In this document: positions 42,149 through 51,800 of the stretch, in pieces | Position numbering within the stretch: position 1 is the stretch's first letter | Layout of the letters: each line of letters opens with the position of its first letter | NCBI RefSeq assembly: GCF_017310645.1 | Contig: NZ_JAFLRH010000002.1 | Location: 248,001-312,000, forward strand | From: Paradesulfitobacterium ferrireducens | GTDB taxonomy: Bacteria; Bacillota; Desulfitobacteriia; Desulfitobacteriales; Desulfitobacteriaceae | Reading direction: 5' to 3' | Length of the DNA: 64,000 nt | Program-made: the position numbers and the translations under genes | Notes under the pieces: model-generated | The model's database searches: none | Seen by the model: only the letters and a program-made list of their open reading frames with translations | Told to the model about the DNA's origin: nothing

Positions 42149-43948
42149 ATGCAAGATTATGATCAGAAAGAAAATTCTATTTCATCGGATTATTATCTGG
42201 AAGTCCTAGGGGATATTGCGGGGATAATAAACCATACTACAGATTTTCAAGATATCATTGCCAAGATCATAGAAAAGGTAGACCAATTCATGGGTTGTGA
42301 AAGCGGTGGCATCTTGTTATATGATGAGCATAAGCATGAACTAGTTTTGCAAGAGCCATCTTTTGGTCAAAAAGGTACCGGTATAGAATCTTATCGTCTT
42401 CCTGTAATGACTGATAAGGAGTATAGAGTCGGAACAGCGGTCGAAGTATTTTTAAGTCGTACACCTTATATATGTAATAATCCGTCTGAGGATAAAAATG
42501 CTAGGCAAGATATAATTGCACGTTTAGGAATTCATAATTTTGCTACAATCCCCTTAACTATAAAAGACAAAGGACTAGGGGTTCTACACGCTATAAATAA
42601 ACGTAGTGGCGATTTTACTCAGGAAGACGTGTTATTTCTAAATACTTTAGGCGCGTCTATTGCTATGATCTTGGAAATGACTCGTCAACAGAATAGTCTA
42701 AAACGTTTAGTCCAGATTCAATCTGCTTTAACAGAGCAGGTTGTACAAGGTCAGGGATTGAATGAAATTGTTAATACCTTAAGCAAGGTCTTACACCTGA
42801 CGGTATTGTTGGAGGACCGATTTTTTCAACCTTTATATTTTGCCAAACCTTTAGCAGGGTCTGAAAATGATGAGGATTTTATTATGCCTGCTCTGTCTCA
42901 GGATTTCTGGATGACAGGATCTGGACGAAGTTATTACAAGGAAATGATACATAAAAAGAAACCGATTACACTACCCGCTTTGCCTGATCAGAGTATACTA
43001 CATCCGCGTTTGGTTGCCCCGATAGTGGTAGAGGAGGAAATATTCGGTTATCTTTCAGTTGGCCATGTTCGCGACGGATTAGAAGGTTTTGAAATAGCTG
43101 CTGTTACCCATGCAGCAACAATTTGTTCTGTTGAATTTCTCAAACAATTAATTGCCTTAAAAGCAGAAAACAGCGTGAAAGGAGATTTAATTAGGGATCT
43201 ATTAACTGATCGCCTGCAGCTTAGTATCATTCTGGAAAGGGCTTCGATTATGGGATACGATTTGAGCCAATCCTGTCAGGTAATAGGAGTAAGTTTAGGA
43301 GAAAACCCTGCTAATGTACCGCTTAGGAAGCTGTATGAAGTTGTTTGCGGGTTTGTCCATGCCCAAGATCCTCATATTATGGTACTTTCGTTAGAGGGCG
43401 AAGTGCTAATTTTAGCCTATACTAAAGAAACGACAAACAGGCAATTTCTTCCTCCCTTGTCCTTGGCCGGTGCGGTGCTCCATAACGCCGAAGAACTGTT
43501 GGGGACAAAAGTATATATTGGCATTGGCCAGGTTGCCGATGAACCTGCTAAGATTAAACAATCATATCAAGAGGCATTATCGGCTTTGCGAGCCCTACCT
43601 CAATTTTCTGACAAAAAAAGCATTTTGTGTTTCGAGGAGATGGGTATTTTCCGCCTTCTTTCCAAGGCCCGGGAACAAAATGAACTAGTGGATTTCGCTC
43701 AAAAGCTTCTTAAACCTCTTATTAATTATGATCTTGAGAACAATACCTTTTTAATTCCATCGCTTAAGGCCTATTTCGATGCTAATTGCAGTGTTCAGAA
43801 AACTGCACAAAAGGCATATTTACACCCCAATACTTTACTTTACCGCCTAAAAAGAATTCAAGAGATAACAGGTTTTGACTTAAATGATACGGAAGATAGG
43901 CTGAATTTACAAATAGCTTTAAGAATTCTGCAGTTTTATTCCGATTAA
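42149..43948 (+). CDS. GAF-domain PucR/CdaR-family transcriptional regulator
   Basis: This 599-residue regulator has an N-terminal GAF-like domain (about 15-190), a central region, and a C-terminal PucR-type helix-turn-helix (NCSVQKTAQKAYLHPNTLLYRLKRIQEITG). Such proteins switch catabolic operons in response to a ligand, as PucR does for purines. It stands alone between two terminator- or promoter-bearing gaps, just before the CoA-transferase/mutase genes, and is the only regulator in the right cluster. Motif AGTCAACCG occurs in the gaps at 33067, 35081 and 44014 and may be its site. A good GGAGGG ribosome binding site precedes the ATG. Confidence 0.88.
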   Translation: MQDYDQKENSISSDYYLEVLGDIAGIINHTTDFQDIIAKIIEKVDQFMGCESGGILLYDEHKHELVLQEPSFGQKGTGIESYRLPVMTDKEYRVGTAVEVFLSRTPYICNNPSEDKNARQDIIARLGIHNFATIPLTIKDKGLGVLHAINKRSGDFTQEDVLFLNTLGASIAMILEMTRQQNSLKRLVQIQSALTEQVVQGQGLNEIVNTLSKVLHLTVLLEDRFFQPLYFAKPLAGSENDEDFIMPALSQDFWMTGSGRSYYKEMIHKKKPITLPALPDQSILHPRLVAPIVVEEEIFGYLSVGHVRDGLEGFEIAAVTHAATICSVEFLKQLIALKAENSVKGDLIRDLLTDRLQLSIILERASIMGYDLSQSCQVIGVSLGENPANVPLRKLYEVVCGFVHAQDPHIMVLSLEGEVLILAYTKETTNRQFLPPLSLAGAVLHNAEELLGTKVYIGIGQVADEPAKIKQSYQEALSALRALPQFSDKKSILCFEEMGIFRLLSKAREQNELVDFAQKLLKPLINYDLENNTFLIPSLKAYFDANCSVQKTAQKAYLHPNTLLYRLKRIQEITGFDLNDTEDRLNLQIALRILQFYSD

Positions 43949-44150
43949 AAGATGCAATAACTGAAAACGGATTAAAAAATTAAAACTAAGAGTATTGCTG
44001 GGTTTTATATAAAAGTCAACCGTTAACCGTTGCATTGGTGGATTCTGTACAAGTGAAGCATGGATTTTCGTTGATTAATACATATACAACCATAAGAATC
44101 ATAATTAGAATATAAACAGAAAATTAAGAAAAAGCGAGAGGGGTTTGGTT

Positions 44151-45044
44151 ATGTCGCGTCAACAGTTGGTAATTTCTCTACCTGAAGCGGCAGCCATGAT
44201 AAAGGATGGGAACTCGGTTGGAATTGGTGGGTTCGTCACAACAAATAAACCTATGGCTTTGCTCCGAGAAATTATGCGCTTACGCACGCGAAATCTGACG
44301 ATCATTGCTCCGCCTTCCAGCATGGAGGTTGATATGCTGTTGGGGCTCGGGATGGTTGAAAAACTGATCACTCCATATCTGGGAGCTGAAGCAATCGCAC
44401 CGCTTGGTCCATTTCATAGTGGTTGGGCGGGAAAAAAGTTTTCTATCGAAGAGATGGAATTGGGTACTTTGGTGGCAGGATTACGCGCCCATGCTATGGC
44501 CGTACCGTTTATACCTACTCGAGGAGTTGTCGGAACCTCCATACCAAGCCTGAATCCTACTTTGCGCTATGTTGAAGACCCTTTTGGAGGTCCGCCGTTA
44601 ATTGCTGTACCGCCGATTGAAATGGACGTAGTTTTAATTCACGCCAGCCAAGCCGATTGTTATGGCAACGTACAACATCTGGGAGCGACATTTATCGATC
44701 AGCTTATGGCTCAGGCCGGTAAGAAAGTAATTGTTCAAGTTGAAAGAATCGTCTCTTCGGAAGAGATCCGACGTCAGCCGGAAAATACAACCTTAACGAG
44801 TGAATATGTTGATGCTGTAGTTCTTACGCCCTATGGCGCTCACCCAATGGCTTCCCAAAATCATTATCGTGTAGATGCCGAATTTATTAAGGAATATGTT
44901 CGAGTGGCTAAGGCCTGCGTTAAAGGTCAGCCTGAGTTATTCGAGGAATTCGTGACTAAATATCTTGACAATCCTCATGGGCATGCAGCTTACCTAGAGA
45001 CGGTTGGGTTGGAGAGATTATTTAGCTTGGGAGAGGGGGCCTAA
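44151..45044 (+). CDS. CoA-transferase-fold protein, subunit A (glutaconate CoA-transferase/IpdA-like)
   Basis: This 297-residue subunit has the family start VGIGGFVTTNKPMALLREI and the RGVVGTSIPSLNP and RIVSSEEI segments, closer to GctA/IpdA than to acetoacetyl-CoA transferases. The ATG at 44151 follows GAGAGGGG. With subunit B next door, a CoA transfer onto (2-aminophenyl)succinate (the IaaL role) would fit the cluster. However, subunit B appears to lack the usual nucleophilic glutamate, so a hydrolase role like that of IpdAB cannot be excluded. Confidence 0.85.
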   Translation: MSRQQLVISLPEAAAMIKDGNSVGIGGFVTTNKPMALLREIMRLRTRNLTIIAPPSSMEVDMLLGLGMVEKLITPYLGAEAIAPLGPFHSGWAGKKFSIEEMELGTLVAGLRAHAMAVPFIPTRGVVGTSIPSLNPTLRYVEDPFGGPPLIAVPPIEMDVVLIHASQADCYGNVQHLGATFIDQLMAQAGKKVIVQVERIVSSEEIRRQPENTTLTSEYVDAVVLTPYGAHPMASQNHYRVDAEFIKEYVRVAKACVKGQPELFEEFVTKYLDNPHGHAAYLETVGLERLFSLGEGA

Positions 45045-45842
45045 ATGTTTGTGAAAACAAAGGCTACAGCAAAGGAAACGGCAGCTGTGTTTATAGCCCG
45101 TCAAATCAATAACGGGGATTATATTTCCCTAGGTACCAACTTGCCTGTTCCGGCTGCAGGAGTATTGTTAGCTCAGATGACTCATGCTCCTGATGCCAAA
45201 ATCAATGTGTTAAGCTATTTTGTAAATTTAGCAGGTATTGAGAGCTTCCCAGATTTAGGCCAGATTGCGAACCCCAGTGTGGCACGGTGGGCTGACGGGA
45301 TTATGTCCGTTGAACAATTGATTTATGGTATTAGGCGCATGGATCTATGCTTTACCGGCGGCCTTCAAATTGATCAACATGGCAATACAAATTTAATTGG
45401 TATTGGTGATGACTATAACAACTTAAAATTTCGTGGCCCAGGTAGTGTGGGAACATCAACTATAATGGCTAATTGCCATAAATTTTTTATCTATGTTCAT
45501 GATCATTCACCGCGAACCTTAGTTCCCAAGTGTGATTTTATTTCTGCATATGGATGGGGAAACGGAGGAGCTGATAGCAGGAGCAAGTTAGGGCTCCCGG
45601 GTGAAGGGCCGAAATACGTGATATCTCCGAAAGCGATTATGGATTTTGACGATGTCAATAAGAATATGCGCCTAAAACATCTTTTGCCGGGGATGGAATT
45701 AACGGATGTAATCCAGAGCACAGGCTTTGACCTAATTATTCCTGAACATTTAGAAGAATTTGAACCGCCTAGTGAAATCGAGCTTCAGATTTTACGTGAG
45801 AGGGTTGATCTAAAAGGTTATTTGCGCGAAAACAAAGAGTAA
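45045..45842 (+). CDS. CoA-transferase-fold protein, subunit B (glutaconate CoA-transferase/IpdB-like)
   Basis: This 265-residue subunit starts at the base after the subunit A stop. Canonical class I CoA-transferases have a glutamate in an ESG/ENG motif after the first strand; here the matching place reads VLSYFVNLAG, with no acidic residue. IpdB, the cholesterol ring-cleaving hydrolase subunit, also lacks it. Other parts (GLQIDQHGNTNLIGIG, FRGPGSVG) are family-like. The protein is therefore either an atypical transferase or a CoA-thioester-dependent C-C hydrolase. My alignment is by eye only. Confidence 0.82.
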   Translation: MFVKTKATAKETAAVFIARQINNGDYISLGTNLPVPAAGVLLAQMTHAPDAKINVLSYFVNLAGIESFPDLGQIANPSVARWADGIMSVEQLIYGIRRMDLCFTGGLQIDQHGNTNLIGIGDDYNNLKFRGPGSVGTSTIMANCHKFFIYVHDHSPRTLVPKCDFISAYGWGNGGADSRSKLGLPGEGPKYVISPKAIMDFDDVNKNMRLKHLLPGMELTDVIQSTGFDLIIPEHLEEFEPPSEIELQILRERVDLKGYLRENKE

Positions 45843-45897
45843 ATAAGTATTTCAATAAAACTAGAATACTTTTTCCGTGAGAAAGGAGTAGTTTTGT

Positions 45898-47553
45898 ATG
45901 GGGGATGCACCTGAAGAATTAAAAGATGCCTTACATCATTGGTACTTAAAAAATGGCATAGACCATTACCCGATCAGAGCAGTCAGCAGCGGAATTACGA
46001 TTAAACCTTTATACACACCGTTGGAACAAACAGAAACAGAATATGTTAAAAAAATTGGTTTACCTGGGGAGTACCCATATACCAGAGGGGTTTATCCTTT
46101 AATGTACCGCAGCAAGGTTTGGACCATGCGCCAATATTCGGGTTACGCCACAGCTAAAGAAAGCAATGAGCGGAACAAATATCTATATCAGCAGGGGGTA
46201 ACCGGTTTAAGTGTAGCCTTCGATTTGCCGACGCAAATGGGCTACGATTCAGACAATACGGAGGTTGAAGACGAGGTTGGCAGGGTTGGCGTAGCCATCG
46301 ACTCCCTAGCGGACATGGAATTATTATTTAAAGATATTCCACTCGACCAAATCAGCACTTCGTTTACGATTAATGCCATAACCCCGATCATTTTAGCGAT
46401 GTATATTGCAGTGGGTGAGAAACAAGGTGTGCCAAGAGCCAAACTTACCGGGACGGTACAGAATGACATCCTGAAAGAATATTTTTCCCGCGGTGCCTTT
46501 ATTTTTCCACCCCGTCCGGCTTTACGCATGATTGCCGACACATTCGTCTTTTGTAACAAGGAAGTGCCCAAGTTTGTTCCTGTCAGTGTTTGTGGTTATC
46601 ACATCAGGGAAACAGGGGCAGATGCAGTTCAGGAGATAGCTTATGCTTTCCTGAATGCGATGGCATATATTGATGAGGCTTTGGCTAAAGGTCTAAAGAT
46701 TGATGATTTTGCTTCTCGGATTAGTTTTAATTTTGCCGCTCATATGAATTTGTTTGAAGAAGTCGCTAAATTCAGGGCTGCCAGGCGCATCTGGGCGAAA
46801 CTGATTCGAGAGCATTACGAGGCTAAGGACCCGAAATCATGGAAAATGTTGTTCTTTGCAGGTACTGGTGGCAGTACTTATACTGCTCAACAACCAGAAA
46901 ATAATATTGTGCGTGGTACGATAGAAACCCTAGCTATCGTTTTAGGAGGAGGGCAGGCCTTAACTGTAAATACCAAGGATGAAGGGCATGCTATCCCGTC
47001 AGAGAAGGCAACGTTAACGGCTTTGCGTACACAACAGATCATAGCGGATGAGTCCGGTGTAACCGATACAGTCGATCCCTTGGGTGGTTCTTATTACATC
47101 GAGGAATTGACTGATGAAATGGAAGAAAAGATTGTGGCAGCGATGGAAGAAATTCAGTCGTTCGGAGGAATCGTCAAGGCTATTGAAGAGGGTATGATTC
47201 AGAGGAAAATCTTGCATAGGGCCGTAGAGGAAGCAAAAAGCATTGAAAAAGGACAAAAAGTAGTTGTTGGGGTTAACAAATATGTGATTCAGGAAGAAAC
47301 ACCTGAGGGACTGCACAGTTGGAATCATGAGCAAGTTGAGGAGCAAAAGGAGTATTTGCGCCAGGTTAAAGCTCAGCGAAACCCTGAAAATGTGGCTAAG
47401 TCCCTGGAACAATTACGTTTGACTGCACAAAGCGGAGACAACATCATGCCTGCAACCTTGGAGGCGGTTAAAAACTATTGTACCGTAGGAGAAATGTGCA
47501 GTGTTCTGCGGGAAGTTTTTGGCGAATTCCAAGAACCGACGCAAGTTTTTTAG
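45898..47553 (+). CDS. B12-dependent acyl-CoA mutase, large (substrate) subunit
   Basis: This 551-residue TIM-barrel subunit belongs to the methylmalonyl-CoA mutase family without the C-terminal B12 domain. Family hallmarks are WTMRQYSGYATAKESN, GLSVAFDLPTQMGYDSDN and VSVCGYHIRETGAD. The arginine that holds the free carboxylate of methylmalonyl-CoA is kept (about Arg198 in KEYFSRGAFIFPP), unlike in isobutyryl- or hydroxyisobutyryl-CoA mutases. The neighbouring Asn-Thr-Tyr of methylmalonyl-CoA mutase is replaced by Gly-Ala-Phe, which could make room for an aryl group. This fits conversion of (2-aminophenyl)succinyl-CoA to 2-aminobenzylmalonyl-CoA, the step described for IaaGH. Confidence 0.9.
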   Translation: MGDAPEELKDALHHWYLKNGIDHYPIRAVSSGITIKPLYTPLEQTETEYVKKIGLPGEYPYTRGVYPLMYRSKVWTMRQYSGYATAKESNERNKYLYQQGVTGLSVAFDLPTQMGYDSDNTEVEDEVGRVGVAIDSLADMELLFKDIPLDQISTSFTINAITPIILAMYIAVGEKQGVPRAKLTGTVQNDILKEYFSRGAFIFPPRPALRMIADTFVFCNKEVPKFVPVSVCGYHIRETGADAVQEIAYAFLNAMAYIDEALAKGLKIDDFASRISFNFAAHMNLFEEVAKFRAARRIWAKLIREHYEAKDPKSWKMLFFAGTGGSTYTAQQPENNIVRGTIETLAIVLGGGQALTVNTKDEGHAIPSEKATLTALRTQQIIADESGVTDTVDPLGGSYYIEELTDEMEEKIVAAMEEIQSFGGIVKAIEEGMIQRKILHRAVEEAKSIEKGQKVVVGVNKYVIQEETPEGLHSWNHEQVEEQKEYLRQVKAQRNPENVAKSLEQLRLTAQSGDNIMPATLEAVKNYCTVGEMCSVLREVFGEFQEPTQVF

Positions 47554-47565
47554 GGAGGGCTAAAG

Positions 47566-47967
47566 ATGCTTGAAGGGAAAAAAACACTTCGGGTACTTAT
47601 TGCTAAACCCGGCCTTGACGGACATGACCGGGGAGCAAAGGTTATGGCTAAGGCTTTAATGGATGCAGGTATGGAGGTGATTTATACTGGGCTGCATCAG
47701 AGTGTGGAAACCATTGTCACTGCTGCCAGTGATGAAGATGTGGACATTTTAGGGCTTAGTATCTTATCAGGAGCTCATGTCGGTTATACCCGCAAAATCA
47801 TTGCCGGCTTGAAGGAAGCAGGTGCGCAAGATATTAAAGTTTTAGTTGGCGGTAATATTCCGAAACAAGATATACCCCTTTTAATAGAAATGGGAGTTGA
47901 AAGAGTGTTTTCAGGTAGTTCACCCCAAGAAGTAATCGACTTTATTAATAAAGCCTATCGACTTTAG
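47566..47967 (+). CDS. B12-binding small subunit of the acyl-CoA mutase
   Basis: This 133-residue Rossmann-like protein carries the cobalamin base-off motif DGHDRG (His20 as lower ligand), the SILSGAH stretch and GGNIP loop. It completes the split mutase with the preceding gene, 12 bases upstream. The split arrangement is as in isobutyryl- and hydroxyisobutyryl-type mutases. The MeaB protein encoded at 33948 is its expected chaperone. Confidence 0.93.
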   Translation: MLEGKKTLRVLIAKPGLDGHDRGAKVMAKALMDAGMEVIYTGLHQSVETIVTAASDEDVDILGLSILSGAHVGYTRKIIAGLKEAGAQDIKVLVGGNIPKQDIPLLIEMGVERVFSGSSPQEVIDFINKAYRL

Positions 47968-48042
47968 GGCGTCCGCTAAAAAGAGGCTGCCAAAAGTTCT
48001 TGGACGGCAATACCATTTATAAAATTAATGGGGGAAATTTAC

Positions 48043-50106
48043 ATGAGAATTGGAATTGATGTTGGGGGTACTTTTACGGATTTAGTTTTGGTTGATGATA
48101 CAAATGGAAGGACGTTATACGCTAAGGCATCTACTACGCCAGGAGCCTTATGGGAAGGCGTTATGGAAGGCTTGGAGAAGATTTTAAGCCTTGCCAAGGT
48201 CAGTATGGAGCAGGTGGATTATATCGTTCACGGGACAACCATTGGAACCAATGCAATCATAGAGCACAAGGGGGCCAAAACAGGGTTAATTACAACCAAG
48301 GGTTTCGCGGATGTGTTGGAAATCGGACGAATACAGCGGCCCAATAATGGCTTATATGACTTTTGGGTCGATAATCCTCTCCCTTTAGTTCCTCGTTATC
48401 TTCGCTTGGAAGTAGAGGAAAGAATTGACGCCCAGGGTCAAATTTACAGGCCTCTCATCGAAGAGGATGCGGTTAAGGCAATCTTAGCTCTAAAAAATGA
48501 GGGTGTTGAGGCTATTGCTGTTTCGACCTTATTCTCCTTTTTGAATCCTGTACATGAGCAACGTATCGGCGCCTTGTGTAATGAACTGTTTCCGGAAGCT
48601 TATGTATCGCTATCCTCAGAAATTGCACCTGAATTCCGCGAGTTTGAGCGCACCTCGACTACTGTGATGAACGCCTATCTGCAGCCGATTATGAATCGCT
48701 ATATCTCCACACTTCGCAGCAAACTTCAAGAAAAGTACGGCGAGGTTGATTTGCGCATTATGCAGGCAAGCGGAGGCACGGTGACGGCAGATGCGGCTGA
48801 AAAACTCGCTATCGCAACCGTTAATTCCGGTCCTGCCGGCGGGGCCATTGCAGGAGCTTTTATCGGCAATCTGACGGAAACACAGAAGATTATAAATGTT
48901 GATATGGGCGGAACAAGCTTTGATATTAGTTTAATTGACAATGGCGTACCTAAAATAAGCTCTGAGACTAAATTTGAGGGCTACCCGGTGAAGATTCCCA
49001 TTATTGCTATTGATGCCATAGGCGCGGGCGGCGGAAGTATTGCTTGGCTGGATCGCGGCGGGGTAATTAATGTTGGGCCTCATAGCGCCGGAGCGAATCC
49101 CGGGCCGGCTTGTTACGGACGGGGAGGGCTTAAGCCGACGGTAACTGACGCCAACCTTGTTTTAGGCCGCTTGAACCCGGATTATTTCCTGGGCGGGGAA
49201 ATCAAATTGGATACGGCCAAGGCGCTACAAGCGATTGAGGAACATTTGGCGGTTCCGCTGGGACTAAGTGTTGAACAGGCGGCCGCTGGACTGATTAAGA
49301 TTGTTAATGCCAATATGGCCAAGGGTATTGGCGTTAATTCCGTAGAGAAGGGCTATGATGTGCGGGAGTTTGCCCTGGTCGCTTATGGAGGAGCAGGGGC
49401 TTTGCATGTTGTGGAATTGGCTCAAGGTCTGGGGATTAAGAAGGTCATTATTCCGGAACTGGCCGGGAATCTTTCGGCATTTGGCTTGCTCGTTGCTGAT
49501 GCCCGCCATGATTATGTCAGGACAGTTGCCAAAGAACTGTCAGATGTTGACTATTCCGTGTTAAATGACTTTTATCGGGAGATGGAAGGTAAAGGAATTA
49601 AACAGTTGACTGACGAGGGCTTTAGCAAAGAATATCAAGAGCTGTCTTGGTCAATGGATCTCCGCTACCAAGGACAATCATACGAACTCAATGTTCCGGT
49701 TGAGCGAAGGGAAAATATCGGGACCGAAGATCTCCAAGCCGCAGCTCAAAGCTTCCATGAACTGCATAAACGGTTATATGCGTTCAGTGATCCTGCAGAG
49801 AAAGTGCAGCTTATGAACCTAAGGGTTGCGGCTCTAGGGAAAACACCCCCTATTCAGATGAAGGGATCTAATGATGAGGCTGCTACTCTGGAAGGGGCGC
49901 TTAAAGGAGAGAGGCCGGTTTACTTTGCTCAAAGCGGTTTTGTAAGCGCCAAAGTCTATGAAAGAAGCCGTCTGCCACAAGGGAGCATAATGTATGGTCC
50001 TGCTGTGATAGAGGAAAAGATTTCGGCAACCGTGTTGCCGCCAAACAACATGTTAAAGGTAGACCAGTGGCAGAATCTCGTCATTACTGTCGGGGAGGGG
50101 ATATAA
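48043..50106 (+). CDS. hyuA: ATP-dependent hydantoinase-family subunit A, second system
   Basis: This 687-residue HyuA-type ATPase subunit starts MRIGIDVGGTFTDLVLVDD and has HGTTIGTNAIIEHKGAKTG, NSGPAGGAIAG and VDMGGTSFDISLI. I chose the ATG at 48043 because GGGGG lies nine bases before it. In anaerobic indoleacetate degradation a HyuAB-like enzyme (IaaCE) opens the lactam ring of 2-oxoindole-3-acetate at the cost of ATP, and its position between the mutase and the Mo hydroxylase genes fits that role. It shares motif order with the HyuA at 23275 but differs widely in between. Confidence 0.92.
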   Translation: MRIGIDVGGTFTDLVLVDDTNGRTLYAKASTTPGALWEGVMEGLEKILSLAKVSMEQVDYIVHGTTIGTNAIIEHKGAKTGLITTKGFADVLEIGRIQRPNNGLYDFWVDNPLPLVPRYLRLEVEERIDAQGQIYRPLIEEDAVKAILALKNEGVEAIAVSTLFSFLNPVHEQRIGALCNELFPEAYVSLSSEIAPEFREFERTSTTVMNAYLQPIMNRYISTLRSKLQEKYGEVDLRIMQASGGTVTADAAEKLAIATVNSGPAGGAIAGAFIGNLTETQKIINVDMGGTSFDISLIDNGVPKISSETKFEGYPVKIPIIAIDAIGAGGGSIAWLDRGGVINVGPHSAGANPGPACYGRGGLKPTVTDANLVLGRLNPDYFLGGEIKLDTAKALQAIEEHLAVPLGLSVEQAAAGLIKIVNANMAKGIGVNSVEKGYDVREFALVAYGGAGALHVVELAQGLGIKKVIIPELAGNLSAFGLLVADARHDYVRTVAKELSDVDYSVLNDFYREMEGKGIKQLTDEGFSKEYQELSWSMDLRYQGQSYELNVPVERRENIGTEDLQAAAQSFHELHKRLYAFSDPAEKVQLMNLRVAALGKTPPIQMKGSNDEAATLEGALKGERPVYFAQSGFVSAKVYERSRLPQGSIMYGPAVIEEKISATVLPPNNMLKVDQWQNLVITVGEGI

Positions 50107-51785
50107 TGGGCCAAGTTATTGATCAGGTGACCATGCAAGTGGTGCGTTATGCATTGGAGCAAATTGCTGATGAAATGGGTTATACCTTGGTTCGGACATC
50201 ACGTTCAACGATCATTAAAGAGGTAATGGACATAACCTGTGCCATATTTGATAACCAGGGACGCACAATAGCGCAAGCCCATCATGCTCCAATGTTGTTG
50301 ACCGGTTTTGAGATAACCATGGCAGAATTAATAAAACGCTTTCCGCCAGGCACTTTGCAGGAAGGGGATGTAGTTATTTCCAACGACCCTTATCTGGGCG
50401 GTCAGCATATCATGGATATTCAAACAATGGCTCCGGTTTTTTATGAAGGGAATTTAGTCGGCTATGTTGGTGCTATTGCCCATCAGGCTGATATGGGGGG
50501 AGCAGCTCCAGGCGGGGTAGCCGGCGGATTGACCGAGATTTATCAGGAAGGGTTGCGCCTACCCATGGTCAAGCTTTATAAGAATTTCCAGGAAAACAGC
50601 GAGGTCTTTGACATTATAGCCAATAATATCAGGGTGCCAGATAAGACGTTGGGAGATATAAGGGCTCAAGCTGCGTGTAATTTTGTAGGAGTCCGCAGAC
50701 TGCAGGAAGTATTCGCAAAATTCGGACTGGAAGTCATCCAACAAGCTACCAACATGCTTCTTGATTATTCAGAAAAGCGGATGAGGGAAAGCATTCGCAG
50801 CCTGCCTGACGGAACCTATTTCGGTGAGGATTTTCTTGATGATGATGGGATTACCGATGATGCAATCCCGATTCGGGTGACTGTTTCCAAGCATGATGAT
50901 GTGATTGACGTCAGCTTTGAAGGTACCAGCAGGCAGGTTCAAGGGAATATCAATTGTCCTTTTGCCACCTCAACGGCAGCTGTCTATTACACCATCATTG
51001 GCGTAATTGATCCCCATATCCCGCCAAATTCCGGTTGCTACCGTCCGGTCAACATTACTGCCGAACTTGGAACCTTAGTAAACCCGGTTTTGCCGGCAGG
51101 TGTAGCTGCCCGGACCAACACTTCGCAGAAGATTTTAGAGGCAATGCTTAAGGCTTTGTCTATTGCAGTTCCGGATAGGGTGATGGCAGGCAGCCACGCT
51201 CAAATGTCTACCTTTGCCTTCAGCGGCAATGATCCCCGTCATGGCGGGCGGCGGTTTGTGTATACCGAGGTCCAAGGCGGCGGGGCAGGAGCGCGGCCTG
51301 GTAAGGATGCCCGCGAAGCTCAGGACTCCCATTTGGCTCGTTTCATGAATAGCCCGATTGAAGCTGTGGAGCTGGAGTATCCAGTATTGGCGGAAAGATA
51401 TGAATTGATTAACGATAGTGGCGGAGCAGGAAAATACAGAGGCAGTATGGGTCTGCGCAAGGATGTGCGCATGCTGGTGGACAACGTTTCTTTTGCCCGT
51501 TACGGCGACCGGCAGAAATTCGCTCCGCATGGTTTGTTTGGGGGATTGCCGGGAAGCAAAGGAATTTTCTTTTTGAACCCTGATACACCTGAGGAGACCC
51601 ACTTGAAGTCAAAAGCCTTCAGCAAGCTCAAGCTTAACGATGTTGTGAGTGCAAGACTGCCTGGCGGCGGCGGTTATGGGAATCCGAAGGAACGAGATCC
51701 CGAATTGATTAAACAAGATGTACTAAATGGCAAGGTTAGTTTGGCAATGGCCAAAGAAATATATGGATGGCAGCCTGAGAACTAA
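50106..51785 (+). CDS. hyuB: ATP-dependent hydantoinase-family subunit B, second system
   Basis: This 559-residue partner subunit has LVRTSRSTIIKEVMDITCAIFD, VISNDPYLGGQHIMDI and the C-terminal glycine-rich ARLPGGGGYGNPKERDP. Its ATG overlaps the HyuA stop (TAATG) and follows GGGGAGGGG, so the two are made together. It should form the ring-opening complex producing (2-aminophenyl)succinate. The following V4R-domain gene starts 15 bases after its stop. Confidence 0.92.
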   Translation: MGQVIDQVTMQVVRYALEQIADEMGYTLVRTSRSTIIKEVMDITCAIFDNQGRTIAQAHHAPMLLTGFEITMAELIKRFPPGTLQEGDVVISNDPYLGGQHIMDIQTMAPVFYEGNLVGYVGAIAHQADMGGAAPGGVAGGLTEIYQEGLRLPMVKLYKNFQENSEVFDIIANNIRVPDKTLGDIRAQAACNFVGVRRLQEVFAKFGLEVIQQATNMLLDYSEKRMRESIRSLPDGTYFGEDFLDDDGITDDAIPIRVTVSKHDDVIDVSFEGTSRQVQGNINCPFATSTAAVYYTIIGVIDPHIPPNSGCYRPVNITAELGTLVNPVLPAGVAARTNTSQKILEAMLKALSIAVPDRVMAGSHAQMSTFAFSGNDPRHGGRRFVYTEVQGGGAGARPGKDAREAQDSHLARFMNSPIEAVELEYPVLAERYELINDSGGAGKYRGSMGLRKDVRMLVDNVSFARYGDRQKFAPHGLFGGLPGSKGIFFLNPDTPEETHLKSKAFSKLKLNDVVSARLPGGGGYGNPKERDPELIKQDVLNGKVSLAMAKEIYGWQPEN

Positions 51786-51800
51786 GTGCGGGAGTGGGTA

